Shown here: piece by piece, positions 27,163 through 38,143 of the stretch
Position numbering within the stretch: the stretch's first letter is position 1
Layout: each line of letters starts with the position of its first letter
Source of the DNA: Cryobacterium sp. PH31-O1
GTDB taxonomy: Bacteria; Actinomycetota; Actinomycetes; Actinomycetales; Microbacteriaceae
DNA length: 64,000 nt
Assembly (NCBI RefSeq): GCF_030063455.1
Contig: NZ_JASITB010000004.1
Span: 186,001 to 250,000 of the forward strand
Direction of reading: 5' to 3'
Program-made: the position numbers and the translations under genes
The notes under the pieces: generated by a model
Told to the model about the DNA's origin: nothing
Seen by the model: the letters and a program-made list of their open reading frames with translations, nothing else
Database searches by the model: none

Positions 27163-27194
27163 GTAAGCGGATGCCGCGCGCGGCATCCGCTTAC
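27163..27194. repeat. 32-bp perfect palindrome
   Basis: GTAAGCGGATGCCGCG (27163-27178) is followed without spacer by its exact reverse complement (27179-27194). Each arm contains CGGATGC, a heptamer that is frequent throughout the window. It lies in the divergent gap between the 54-residue protein gene and lysR. It has no T-tract, so operator or architectural function is more likely than termination. Confidence 0.75.
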
Positions 27195-27309
27195 GTGTCG
27201 CGGCGGCTGCTCATTCGCCTTTCGAATGGATGCCCGGCGTTACCATTGAGCAATCCGTTCGCTCGGGGCGGAGTGCTTGCCTTCCCGCCTGCCACCGATC
27301 TGGAGCTCG

Positions 27310-28224
27310 ATGCGACACTTCACCCTCACCCAGTTGCGGTATTTCGCCGTCGTGGCCGAGCTCGAGAGCATGACCCAGGCCGCTGCCCGGCTGTTGGTGA
27401 GCCAGTCCGCCGTGTCCACGGCGATGGCGGAGCTGGAGCGCACCCTCGGTGCCCAACTGTTTTTGCGCAACCCTTCGACGGGGCTCAAGCTCACCCCGAC
27501 CGGCCGCAGGTTCGCCCTCGACCTGAAGGGCTTTCTCGACCACGCTGACTCCCTGTTCGAGTCGGCCTATGGTTCCGCCGAGATTCTCAGCGGCGAGCTG
27601 ACCGTCGGTGTGTTCTCTCCGTTGGCGTCATTTCGGCTGCCAGCCATTCTCAAGGCGTTCGAGGCCACCCATCCCGGCGTCGACGTGACCTTTCTCGAAG
27701 CCGACCTCGCCTCGTTGCAGACGGCGCTGCGCGAGGGACGGTGCGACCTCGCGCTCATGTACGGACACGGCCTCGGCAGCGGGTTCTCGAGCCAGGTGCT
27801 CGAGCGGGTGCCGCCGCACGTCATCGTGCCAGAGGGCCATCGGGCCGCGAACACGCCGGGCCAGGAGATCGCCCTGAAAGACCTGGTCGGCGAGCCGCTC
27901 ATTCTGCTCGACCTGCCGCACAGCCGGGAGTATTACGAGAGCCTGTTCGCCCTGGCCGGGGTGGAGCCCAATGTGCGTCACCGGTTCGCCGGCTACGAAA
28001 CGGTGCGCTCCTTCGTTGCCCAGGGCCACGGTTATGCGCTGCTCAACCAGCGGGTCTACAACGATGTGCCCTACTCCGGTGGCCGGGTGGTGCCGCTTCG
28101 GCTGACCGACGAATTCCCGCCGAGCGAGGTGATGCTCGTGCGGCTCGATGATGCCCTGCCCACCCGGCGCGCCCTGGCCTTCGAAGAGATCTGCCGCCGG
28201 TTGTACGGCGCGACCCGGCCGTGA
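27310..28224 (+). CDS. LysR-family transcriptional regulator
   Basis: A 304-residue regulator. The winged helix is at residues 3-62 (FTLTQLRYFAVVAELESMTQ, SQSAVSTAMAELERTLGAQL) and a LysR substrate-binding domain follows (GELTVGVFSPLASFRLPAIL). ATG 27310 has GGAG upstream; an in-frame ATG at 27277 adds 11 atypical residues. It lies upstream of, and in the same direction as, the MFS, amidohydrolase and amidase genes and probably controls them in response to their substrate. Confidence 0.92.
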   Translation: MRHFTLTQLRYFAVVAELESMTQAAARLLVSQSAVSTAMAELERTLGAQLFLRNPSTGLKLTPTGRRFALDLKGFLDHADSLFESAYGSAEILSGELTVGVFSPLASFRLPAILKAFEATHPGVDVTFLEADLASLQTALREGRCDLALMYGHGLGSGFSSQVLERVPPHVIVPEGHRAANTPGQEIALKDLVGEPLILLDLPHSREYYESLFALAGVEPNVRHRFAGYETVRSFVAQGHGYALLNQRVYNDVPYSGGRVVPLRLTDEFPPSEVMLVRLDDALPTRRALAFEEICRRLYGATRP

Positions 28225-28371
28225 CCCATCACCAAAATCGATGCGGTCGGCCATGAGAATCAATTGGACAAGGATCTTTCGCAACGCGCAAGCTTGACCA
28301 CAATCGGTCACGTACTCCCGGCGTCGCTCGTCTTCAACCGGGATCGGGGCCGCAGTGATCAAGGAGGATCA

Positions 28372-28434
28372 GTGTTCGACCAGACAGTTTATGTGTCGCC
28401 CCGGTTACACACCAACGGATGCGCCGCAATATGA
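28372..28434 (+). CDS. Putative leader peptide 1 (20 residues)
   Basis: A GTG-started mini-ORF (MFDQTVYVSPRLHTNGCAAI) with the strongest ribosome site of the neighbourhood, AAGGAGG at 28361-28367. Its stop overlaps the ATG of the next mini-ORF (ATGA). It probably serves to load ribosomes for downstream coupling rather than to make a functional peptide. Confidence 0.4.
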   Translation: MFDQTVYVSPRLHTNGCAAI

Positions 28435-28520
28435 CCGACATACGACTCCCGCAGAGTTCACGGGCCAGAAACGAAGCGGCGAGCGCCGGAATCATCGCGA
28501 TCGTAGCGTGGATCTCATGA
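28431..28520 (+). CDS. Putative leader peptide 2 (29 residues)
   Basis: An ATG mini-ORF (MTDIRLPQSSRARNEAASAG, ending IAIVAWIS) whose start overlaps the stop of leader peptide 1 and whose stop overlaps the MFS start, both as ATGA. It uses rare codons for this genome (ATA, CGA, AGA, AGT, TCA), unlike its neighbours. It has no ribosome site of its own, which supports a coupling or attenuation role. Confidence 0.4.
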   Translation: MTDIRLPQSSRARNEAASAGIIAIVAWIS

Positions 28521-29848
28521 CCAAGACCGAAGCCACCGTTCCGAACAGTCCGCCAGCCGAGACCGCTCCCTCGAAGAAAATCACCGGCCTGCAGAAGCGC
28601 GTGCTGCTCGGCGGCAGCATCGGCCAGTTCATCGAGTTCTACGATTTCACCCTCTACGGCCTCACGGCCGTGATCTTTTCCCAGCTGTTCTTTCCAAGCT
28701 CAGATCCGATCCTGGCCCTGCTGGCCACTTTCGCGACCTTTGGCGTCGCGTTCGTCATTCGTCCGCTCGGCGGCCTGTTCTTCGGCGCACTCGGTGACAA
28801 GATCGGGCGGCGCAAGGTGCTGGCCATCACCCTGCTCGCCATCGGCAGCGCGACCGCGTGCATGGGGTTGCTGCCGACCTTCGACCAGATCGGTGTCTGG
28901 GCTCCCCTGTTGTTGCTGCTCCTCCGTCTCGTGCAGGGCTTCTCGGCCGGCGGCGAATCGGTCGGCGCGCCCTCGTTCGTGTTCGAGCACGCACCGGTCG
29001 ACCGCCGCGGGCTCTGGCTGAACATCACCATCGCGGCCACCGCGCTGCCGTCGGTGTTCGCCGGCACGATGATCCTCATCCTGAGCCAGAGCATGTCCGA
29101 CGAGTCCTTCACCGCCTGGGGCTGGCGCCTGCCGTTCTTGCTCGCCCTGCCCCTGGCCCTGTTCGGGGTGTGGATTCGCAGCAAGACCAGCGAGAGCAAA
29201 TCGTTCACCGACGCCCAGGCCAGCAAACCTGCGGAGTTCAGCCCGGTCAAGGAATCCTTCCGCGAGAACAAACTGCGCATGGTGCAGGTCATCTTCGTCA
29301 TGGGCCTCACCGCGATGGGCTTCTACTTTCTCTCGGCCTACTTCGTGGCCTACGTGCAAACCACCGGCAACCTCAGCCGCGAGCAGTCCTTGCTGGCCAA
29401 TGCCGCAGCCCTCGCCTTGTATGCCGTGCTGCTGCCGATCGGCGGGCGCATCGGCGACAAGGTCGGGCGCAAGCCCATGCTCATTGCCGGGTCGGCCGCG
29501 ATCGCCGTTGTCGCCGTCCCGAGTTTCATGCTCGTCACGAGCGGCAGCCTGCCCCTCGCCCTGGTCGGCCAGATGCTGTTCGTGATTGCGCTGTGCATCT
29601 ACGGCGGCGGCTGCTACACATTCTTTGTCGAGATCTTCACGACCAGAACCCGCTTCACGAGCGCCGCCGTGAGCTACAACCTCGGCTACGCCATCTTCGG
29701 CGGTACCGCACCGCTGGTCGGCACCGCCCTCGTCGCCAGCTCAGGGATCGCGTTCGCCCCCGGCTTCTACATGGCCGCAGCCGCCGTGATCGTGCTCCTG
29801 CTCGTGACCCTCACCAAGGTGCCGGAGACGCGGGGGCGCCTGGGGTGA
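28517..29848 (+). CDS. MFS transporter, metabolite:H+ symporter type
   Basis: A 443-residue, 12-helix permease. The MHS-family signature GSIGQFIEFYDFTLYGLTAV begins near residue 33. The loop-2 motif FFGALGDKIGRRKVLAITLL and LVQGFSAGGESVGAPSFVFE are also typical of this proline/shikimate/dicarboxylate group. The ATG at 28517 overlaps leader peptide 2 and has only a weak ribosome site. It lies with an M20 amidohydrolase and an amidase, so it may import an N-carbamoyl or amide compound. Confidence 0.9.
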   Translation: MTKTEATVPNSPPAETAPSKKITGLQKRVLLGGSIGQFIEFYDFTLYGLTAVIFSQLFFPSSDPILALLATFATFGVAFVIRPLGGLFFGALGDKIGRRKVLAITLLAIGSATACMGLLPTFDQIGVWAPLLLLLLRLVQGFSAGGESVGAPSFVFEHAPVDRRGLWLNITIAATALPSVFAGTMILILSQSMSDESFTAWGWRLPFLLALPLALFGVWIRSKTSESKSFTDAQASKPAEFSPVKESFRENKLRMVQVIFVMGLTAMGFYFLSAYFVAYVQTTGNLSREQSLLANAAALALYAVLLPIGGRIGDKVGRKPMLIAGSAAIAVVAVPSFMLVTSGSLPLALVGQMLFVIALCIYGGGCYTFFVEIFTTRTRFTSAAVSYNLGYAIFGGTAPLVGTALVASSGIAFAPGFYMAAAAVIVLLLVTLTKVPETRGRLG

Positions 29849-29897
29849 CACCCGCAGCATCCGTTCGCGCATTACTCGCCCTATAAAAGGAGCACAC

Positions 29898-31172
29898 ATG
29901 TCATCCGCCGACTTTCTCACCGACTTTCACCACGTTGCCACCATCGGCGCCACTCCCCGCCAGGGCGTCGACCGCCAGGCCGCCACCGCCGAAGACGCGC
30001 AAAGCCGCGCCTGGTTCTCGAAGTGGATCACCGACGCCGGCTACACCCTGCACGTAGACGGCATCGGCAACATGTTCGGACTGATCGAATGGACCCCCGG
30101 CGCGCCCTACGTTCTCGTCGGTTCGCACCTCGACAGCCAGCCGCTCGGCGGACGCTTCGACGGTGCCTACGGCGTACTCGCGGCACTGCACGCGGCCCGC
30201 AACGTCGACGAGGTGGTCAAAAATAGCGCAGCCTTACCGCCGTTCAACCTCGCCGTCGTGAACTGGTTCAACGAAGAGGGCGGTCGGTTCGCCCCGAGCG
30301 TGATGGGCAGCAGCGTGTTTGTTGGACTGTTTGACCAGGAGAAGATGCTCGCCGTCACCGACCTGGCCGGGGTGACCGCCCGCACTGCCCTCGCCGAGAT
30401 CGGCTACCTCGGCACCGACCCGCGCCCGATCACGGTGAGCTATGCCGAGATCCACATCGAGCAGGGTCGCATATTGGAGCGCGAACAGATCGCGATCGGG
30501 GTCGTCGACCGCAGCTGGTACACCCAGAAACTCGACATAGAAGTGCTCGGCGAGCAGTCCCACACCGGAGCGACCGCCATGGCCGATCGGCACGACGCCC
30601 TCGTCGCGGCCGCCAAGATCATCCTCATGGTGCGCGAGGTCACTACCGACTTCGCCGATGAGGCCATCGTGTCGTCGGTCGGGCAGCTGACCCTCGAACC
30701 CAATTCCCCCATCGTCGTCGCCCGCCGGGTGCGACTGGTCGCCGACCTGCGCAGCGGCGACCCACAGATCGTGCAGGCCGCCCGCGCGACCCTGTTGCAG
30801 AAAATCGCCGCTCTCGCCGCCCTGCACGAGATCGCGATCAACGTCACCGACTTCGATATTCGCCCAATCAGGTATTTTCCGGAGACTGGCCTGCAATTGG
30901 CCGAGGCAGCTGCAGCGCGGACCGGCCTCTCTACCCGCCGCCTCCAGACCATGGCCGGCCACGACTCGGTCGCTATGAACACCATCGTGCCCTCGATCAT
31001 GCTGTTCATCCCGAGCGTCGACGGCGTCTCGCACTGCGAACGGGAATTCAGCACGGATGCCGACATGGTCGCCGGGCTTGCGCTGCTCACCGAGGTGACC
31101 ACCGACTTGGTCAATGGGGCCCTGGTCGATCCGGCCGCAGTTCCCGCACCGGCGTCGACGGTCCGGGCGTAG
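29898..31172 (+). CDS. M20-type Zn-dependent amidohydrolase (N-carbamoyl-amino acid hydrolase/allantoate type)
   Basis: A 424-residue di-metal hydrolase. Metal ligands sit in GSHLDSQPLGGRFDGAYGVL, NEEGGRFAPSVMGSSVF and YAEIHIEQGRILE. The dimerisation lid includes GEQSHTGATAMADRHDALVA, and the C-terminal MAGHDSVAMN supplies the last histidine. Members hydrolyse N-carbamoyl-L-amino acids, ureidopropionate or allantoate with release of CO2 and NH3. A good ribosome site (AAAGGAG) is present. Two bases separate it from the amidase. Confidence 0.9.
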   Translation: MSSADFLTDFHHVATIGATPRQGVDRQAATAEDAQSRAWFSKWITDAGYTLHVDGIGNMFGLIEWTPGAPYVLVGSHLDSQPLGGRFDGAYGVLAALHAARNVDEVVKNSAALPPFNLAVVNWFNEEGGRFAPSVMGSSVFVGLFDQEKMLAVTDLAGVTARTALAEIGYLGTDPRPITVSYAEIHIEQGRILEREQIAIGVVDRSWYTQKLDIEVLGEQSHTGATAMADRHDALVAAAKIILMVREVTTDFADEAIVSSVGQLTLEPNSPIVVARRVRLVADLRSGDPQIVQAARATLLQKIAALAALHEIAINVTDFDIRPIRYFPETGLQLAEAAAARTGLSTRRLQTMAGHDSVAMNTIVPSIMLFIPSVDGVSHCEREFSTDADMVAGLALLTEVTTDLVNGALVDPAAVPAPASTVRA

Positions 31173-31174
31173 CG

Positions 31175-32647
31175 GTGTCGGGCACGACCAGCCGCACAAA
31201 ACCACCGGCAACCGGTGTGCGCAGCACCAGCACCAGCCTGCATTACCTCGCCGCGAGCGAAGCGCTCGACCTGTTTCGGTCGCGTGACCTGTCGCCGGTC
31301 GAGCTGCTCGAGTCGGTCCTTCAGCGCATCGACGCAGTCAACCCGCGGGTCAACGCGCTCACCGAGCAGTTGGTCGATGAGGCGCGAGAGTCGGCCCGCG
31401 TCGCCGAGCAGCAGTACCGCACCGGAGACGTGCTCGCCCCGCTGCTCGGCCTGCCGGTCGCGGCGAAGGAGAAGCATTCCCTCGCCGGGCACGTGCTTAG
31501 CAACGGGCTCATGGCCCAGCGCGCGGTGGTGGCGAGCGCGGATCATCCGGTGATCAGCCGCATCCGTTCGGCTGGCGGCATAGTGCATGCCCGCACCACG
31601 ACGCCCGAATTCTGCTGCGCCACGGTGACTCACTCGCCGCTTTGGGGGGTCACCCGCAATCCGTTCAACCTCGAGCTCTCCCCCGGCGGCTCCTCCGGCG
31701 GGTCCGGCGCTGCCCTCGCGGCGGGCTTTGCGCCGCTCGCCACCGGCTCGGACATTGCCGGATCGACCCGACTGCCGGCAGCCTTTACCGGAACGGTCGG
31801 GTTCAAGGCGCCGTACGGCCGCATTCCGGGTGTCGCGCCGCTCTCCGCCGACCACTTTCGTGGCGACGGGCCGATGGCTCGCACGGTGGCGGATGCCGCC
31901 CTGCTCGCCAACGTGATGGCCGGCCGTCACCCCGGCGATCATGCCTCGCTCGCCGATACCGCACCGCTGTCGGGGGCGTGGGCTTCGGCCCGGGGCCTCC
32001 GCGTCGCCCTGTGCATTCGTCTCGGCGACTATCTGGTCGATTCCGAGGTGGAGGCGAACACCCGCGCGGTCGCTGCCGCGCTGCAGAGCGCCGGAGCAAT
32101 CGTCGAAGAGGTCGAGTTGCCGTGGACCACGGCCGAGATCCACCGGGTGTCGTTCACCCACTTCGGGCACGTCCTCGGCCCGGCAATGGAGGATGAGACC
32201 CGCGGAACCGAGAGTCAACTCGCCGCCTACACCGTGCAGTTCATGGCGGATGCCCGTGCTGCGGCCGCCGGCAACCGTTATCTCGACGGGCTCTCCGCCG
32301 AAACCCGCATGCAGGGCGAGCTCGCCGCCGTGATGACCGGGTTCGACGCCCTGATCTGCCCGACCTCGGCGGTCGCGGCGCTCTCTGCCGACGATCACTA
32401 CCTGAACGGCATCACGACCGGAGGCGAACACCTGGAACACTACTGGCAAGCACACATGACGGTGCCGTTCAACATTGCCAACCGGTGCCCGGTGCTCGCG
32501 GTGCCGAGCGGCCTGGCCAATTGCGGCATCCCGACCGGCGTGCAGATTGTCGGGCATCCGTTTGATGACGACACGGTCTTTCGGGTCGGTGCCGCCATCG
32601 AATCGGTGCGCCCCTGGGCCCACCACTACGCGCTCGTGGGTAATTGA
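31175..32647 (+). CDS. Amidase-signature family hydrolase
   Basis: A 490-residue amidase. The Ser-cisSer-Lys triad is visible as LPVAAKEKHS (Lys), SPGGSSGGSGAALAAGFAPL (cis-Ser) and GSDIAGSTRLPAAFTGTVGF (nucleophile Ser). It is not a GatA of a GatCAB complex, since gatB and gatC are absent here. The start is GTG at 31175. Operon context with the M20 hydrolase suggests stepwise degradation of an amide or ureide. The 32648-32776 gap shows nothing I can name. Confidence 0.88.
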   Translation: MSGTTSRTKPPATGVRSTSTSLHYLAASEALDLFRSRDLSPVELLESVLQRIDAVNPRVNALTEQLVDEARESARVAEQQYRTGDVLAPLLGLPVAAKEKHSLAGHVLSNGLMAQRAVVASADHPVISRIRSAGGIVHARTTTPEFCCATVTHSPLWGVTRNPFNLELSPGGSSGGSGAALAAGFAPLATGSDIAGSTRLPAAFTGTVGFKAPYGRIPGVAPLSADHFRGDGPMARTVADAALLANVMAGRHPGDHASLADTAPLSGAWASARGLRVALCIRLGDYLVDSEVEANTRAVAAALQSAGAIVEEVELPWTTAEIHRVSFTHFGHVLGPAMEDETRGTESQLAAYTVQFMADARAAAAGNRYLDGLSAETRMQGELAAVMTGFDALICPTSAVAALSADDHYLNGITTGGEHLEHYWQAHMTVPFNIANRCPVLAVPSGLANCGIPTGVQIVGHPFDDDTVFRVGAAIESVRPWAHHYALVGN

Positions 32648-32776
32648 CCGGCAGCGCCCAAGGCACGGTCCTGCAGCCGGAGCTCGAGCGCGTCGGCACG
32701 CGCCGTCGTCTGTTGCCTGCGCTGTCGGCAGGCCAGCCGCGCGTGCAGTATTCGGCCGCGTCACGCAGCCACCGAT

Positions 32777-34960
<2,184 letters not shown>

Positions 34961-34964
<4 letters not shown>

Positions 34965-36253
34965 GAGTGGCCTCCGTGCGGTGAAGCGGATGCCAGAGCG
35001 CGGCTCGCCGAGAAACGATCCGGCCGAAAGCTCCGCCACCGATCGTCGTCGTTTCCCTCGATGAGCTGAAGGCAGTATTGAGCGGCGACCGGGGTGAGCA
35101 GCACTCCGTGCCGAAAGAATCCGGTGGCGATGATGAGGCCCGGAATGTCGCCGTCAGCTTGCGAGCACCCGACGCGACCGAGGAGCGGCGCGTTGTCTGG
35201 CGTCCCCGGTCTCGCCCGTGCGGTCAGCTCGATCAGTTCGAGTTCGCTGATCGCCGGCACGAGCACCTGGGCATCCCTCAAGAGCTGATGAACGCCACCG
35301 ACCGACACGGCGCTCGAACCGTCTTCACGCTGGGTGGCTCCAATCACGAGCGTGCCATCGGTGCGCGGAACCAGATACACCGGCAGGCCGTGCACCAGCC
35401 CGCGCACCGTGCAGGTGAGCAACGGTCGAAGATGCTCGGGCACGCGCAGCCGAATGACATCGCCGTAGACCGGCCGAATCGGCAGGTTCAGTTGCTCCGG
35501 CAGTCCGCGCAGCCCGGCCGCCCCGAGCCCGTTGGCCACGACCACTTCGGTAGCTCTGAGCGTTGAGCCATCAACCAGGGCCACGCCGGTGACGCGCGAG
35601 GCGGCATCCGTTGAAACGTCGTGCAGGAGCCCTCGGGCGCGCACTCGAATCACGGCCAGCTGACCGTCTTTGGCGAGGGCCGCCAGGGCGAGCTGGATGC
35701 GCGCGCTGAGCTGGCGGGGGTCCACCTGATGGTCTTGTTCCACCAGGAAAGCACCGGAAATGCGCGGACTCAGCAGCGGCTCAAGCTCGCGTGCTTCTCG
35801 AACGGTTAGGGGCTCCACGCCCAGACCGTTCGCCAGTTGCACGCCGCGCAGGTCGGCCAGAGCTTGCCGATCCGCCGCTTCGGCACCGACATTGATGGTT
35901 CTGGTTCTCTGGTACCCGGTGGGGTCCGATGCGGTTTGAAGCGATTCGATGAAGGCCGGATACAGTGCCGACGAGGCGAGCATGAGCTCGAGCAGCTCCT
36001 CTTCCTGATAGTGCAGTTCGCTCACCGCCGCGAGCATTCCGGCGGCCGCGTAGGTGGCGCCTCCGGCCGGATCCGGGTCGATAACGACCACCGTGCGGCC
36101 GGACTGTGCCACCGCCCAGGCGATGCCGAGCCCAATGATTCCGCCCCCAATCACGGCAACGTCGACCGCGCGGCGTGCCCGCCGTTCACTCATGGCGCGC
36201 ACGGCGGGGTGGGGACGGGTGGCGGGGGACGGGTGGCGGGTGCGATCGATCAT
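34961..36253 (-). CDS. thiO: Glycine oxidase ThiO
   Basis: A 430-residue FAD enzyme that oxidises glycine to the imine needed for thiazole formation. The dinucleotide-binding motif VAVIGGGIIGLGIAWAVAQS begins near residue 32, preceded by a basic N-terminal extension. C-terminal motifs are LVIGATQREDG and TARARPGTPDNAPLLGRVG. The ATG at 36253 has AAGGA 8 bases upstream, inside the 3' edge of the TPP riboswitch; a start at MSERRARRAV would lose this site. First gene of the thiOSGF operon. Confidence 0.94.
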
Positions 36254-36258
36254 CCGGA

Positions 36259-36338
36259 CATTCCTTCGCTAGTGCTAACTAGACAGGTTCAGCGGGTATT
36301 GATCTCAGCTCGCACACAATGTGGAGCACCCCGTGTCA
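36259..36338 (-). ncRNA. TPP riboswitch upstream of thiO
   Basis: The minus strand contains the thi-box hallmarks in order: ACACGGGGTGC, GCTGAGAT, ACCCGCTGAACCTGT and GCGAAGGA. A candidate -10 element TATAGG (36348-36353) lies just upstream. The AAGGA that serves thiO is part of the aptamer's 3' edge, so control probably acts on translation initiation. It differs from the riboswitch at 38003-38082 at only about 5 of 80 positions. Confidence 0.95.
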
Positions 36339-36442
36339 GTAACCCAGCCTATACGCGCTCACGCACTTCGCCCGCCGCCTGCGCCCGAGAGCCACGCAAG
36401 ATTATGTCCTCGAGTGCAGCGCAGCCGCCTAGTCTTGGTCGA

Positions 36443-37087
36443 ATGGACAAGATCACCGCCCGGCTGTATCTCTGCACCGATGCCCGCAAGGATCGCGGCG
36501 ATTTCGCTGACTTCGTGCGCGCCGCCTTCGCCGGCGGGGTCGATATCATTCAGCTGCGCGACAAGACCATCGATGCCGCCGAGGAGCTCGATTATCTTGA
36601 GATTCTGCGCACGGTCGCCGAGCAACAGGCCCGGCTCTGGGCCGTCAACGACCGGGCGGATATCGCCGCTCTCGCTGGCGCACCGGTGTTCCATGTCGGC
36701 CAGACCGACCTGCCGCTGGCCTCGGCCCGCACGCTGCTCGGCCCGGCCGCCCGAATAGGTCTGTCCACGCACACCACCGAACAAGTGGATGCCGCCCTCA
36801 CCGCCGAAAACCTCGACTACTTCTGCGTCGGTCCGGTCTGGGCCACGCCCACCAAACCCGGTCGTGCGGCGGTCGGAACGGAGTTGCTGCGCTACGCGGC
36901 CGCACAGCGCGCATCCGCTGCCAGCCTTCGTCCGTGGTTCGCCATCGGCGGTATCGATCTGGGCACCATCGACCAGGTGGTCGAGGCCGGCGCCACTCGA
37001 GTGGTCGTCGTGAGGGCGATCACCGACGCCGACGACCCGACGGATGCCGCGGAGCGGCTTCTGGCCAGCCTGCCGCCTCTCGGGTAG
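36443..37087 (+). CDS. thiE: Thiamine-phosphate synthase
   Basis: A 214-residue TIM-barrel enzyme that joins the HMP-pyrophosphate and thiazole-phosphate moieties. Conserved parts are GVDIIQLRDKTIDAAEELDY, WAVNDRADIAALAGAPVFHV and GQTDLPLASARTLLGPAARI, then FCVGPVWATPTKPG and PWFAIGGIDLGTID. ATG 36443 fits the family start; ATG 36404 would add 13 residues. It is divergent from thiO and not preceded by a riboswitch of its own. Confidence 0.94.
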   Translation: MDKITARLYLCTDARKDRGDFADFVRAAFAGGVDIIQLRDKTIDAAEELDYLEILRTVAEQQARLWAVNDRADIAALAGAPVFHVGQTDLPLASARTLLGPAARIGLSTHTTEQVDAALTAENLDYFCVGPVWATPTKPGRAAVGTELLRYAAAQRASAASLRPWFAIGGIDLGTIDQVVEAGATRVVVVRAITDADDPTDAAERLLASLPPLG

Positions 37088-37111
37088 GCGAATAACGGGG
37101 CCTGCTGTCGC

Positions 37112-37996
37112 TCAGGGGCTCTTTTCACCGAGATTAGAGACGGCACCTGCCCGCGAGAACAGCCGATGAAAGTGGTGGATCGGACCGTTTCCCTGGCCAA
37201 CCTCGAGCTCGTCAGCGTGGGCCAGGCAGTCCTGGAGCCACCCTTTGACCTCGGCGAGGGACAGCGCCCAGTCCCCCCTCCGAGCCTGCACCGTCGCCAT
37301 CGCCGACGAGAGCGAGCATCCGGTGCCGTGAGAGTTTGTGGTGCGAATGCGCGGGGATGCGAACTCGACAACGCTGTGGGCCAGGACCCCGTGAGTGTTG
37401 ACCAGGGCATCCGGACAGATGGTTTCCGTGAAGTGGCCGCCCTTGACCAGCACGGTGACACCGGTGAGCTCTGACAATCTCGCGCCCTGCTCGAGAGCCT
37501 CTGCCCACCCCGCGGCCGGCGGCTCACCGAGTAAAACGGCCAGCTCGGGAACGTTGGGTGTGACCAGATCGACGAGCGGGACCAGGTCACGCAGCGCCCG
37601 CTCGGCTGCGGGGTCGAGTAGTCGGTCACCACTCGTGGCCACCATCACCGGGTCGAGCACGGCCAGGGGAGGTTGGCATTCCCCGAGCCAGGAACGCACC
37701 TCGGTGATCACCTCGAAATTTGCGAGCATGCCGATCTTGACGGCGTCGATGGTGACGTCGTCGCTCACGGCAGTCAATTGCTGCCGCAGAAAAGCGACCG
37801 GCGGGGTGTGCACCGCGCGCACCCCGCGCGTATTCTGCGCCACCAGGGCAGTGACGACCGCCATACCGTAGCCGCCGTTGGCCGCGATGCTCTTCAGATC
37901 GGCCTGGATGCCGGCGCCGCCGGTCGGATCGGTACCGGCAATGCTGAGAATTCGGGGCGTCTGCCGCAGCGTGAGAGGGCCAAGTCGATCGATCAT
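37112..37996 (-). CDS. thiD: Hydroxymethylpyrimidine/phosphomethylpyrimidine kinase
   Basis: A 294-residue kinase that phosphorylates HMP and HMP-P for thiamine synthesis. It has ILSIAGTDPTGGAGIQADLK, AVVTALVAQNTRGV, VLDPVMVATSGDRLL and the C-terminal TNSHGTGCSLSSAMATVQ loop with the catalytic cysteine region. I chose ATG 37996, nine bases after AAGGA, matching the thiO arrangement; the ATG at 38005 touches that site directly. It is controlled by its own TPP riboswitch and converges with thiE. Confidence 0.94.
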   Translation of the reverse strand: MIDRLGPLTLRQTPRILSIAGTDPTGGAGIQADLKSIAANGGYGMAVVTALVAQNTRGVRAVHTPPVAFLRQQLTAVSDDVTIDAVKIGMLANFEVITEVRSWLGECQPPLAVLDPVMVATSGDRLLDPAAERALRDLVPLVDLVTPNVPELAVLLGEPPAAGWAEALEQGARLSELTGVTVLVKGGHFTETICPDALVNTHGVLAHSVVEFASPRIRTTNSHGTGCSLSSAMATVQARRGDWALSLAEVKGWLQDCLAHADELEVGQGNGPIHHFHRLFSRAGAVSNLGEKSP

Positions 37997-38002
37997 CCGT
38001 GA

Positions 38003-38082
38003 CATTCCTTCGCTAGTGCTAACTAGACAGGTTCAACGGGTATTGATCTCAGCTCACACACTCTGCGGAGCACCCCGTGTCA
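38003..38082 (-). ncRNA. TPP riboswitch upstream of thiD
   Basis: This has the same thi-box elements as the copy at 36259-36338 and the same 80-base length, with five substitutions, mostly in the peripheral stem. A TATAGG -10-like element (38092-38097) is conserved at the same distance. The two promoter-riboswitch units are almost certainly a recent duplication or under homogenisation. Confidence 0.95.
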
Positions 38083-38143
38083 ATGAGTAAGCCTATACGC
38101 GGCAGAGGGCGGACCGCCCGCAGCTTCCGGGTGCGACCTGGAC

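Noticed and set aside
28858-29886. 342-codon plus-strand ORF inside the MFS gene
   Set aside because: It is an alternative frame of the transporter with very Arg/Pro/His-rich composition.
31175-32647. GatA subunit of the tRNA amidotransferase
   Set aside because: No gatB or gatC is adjacent, and the neighbours are catabolic genes, so a stand-alone amidase is more likely.
30440-32764. 774-codon minus-strand ORF
   Set aside because: It lies opposite the amidohydrolase and amidase, both with full catalytic motifs; its Arg/Gly-rich translation matches nothing.
35837-36442. N-terminal extension of the thiE frame
   Set aside because: It reads antisense through thiO and the riboswitch; the ThiE family begins at the MDKITARLY methionine.
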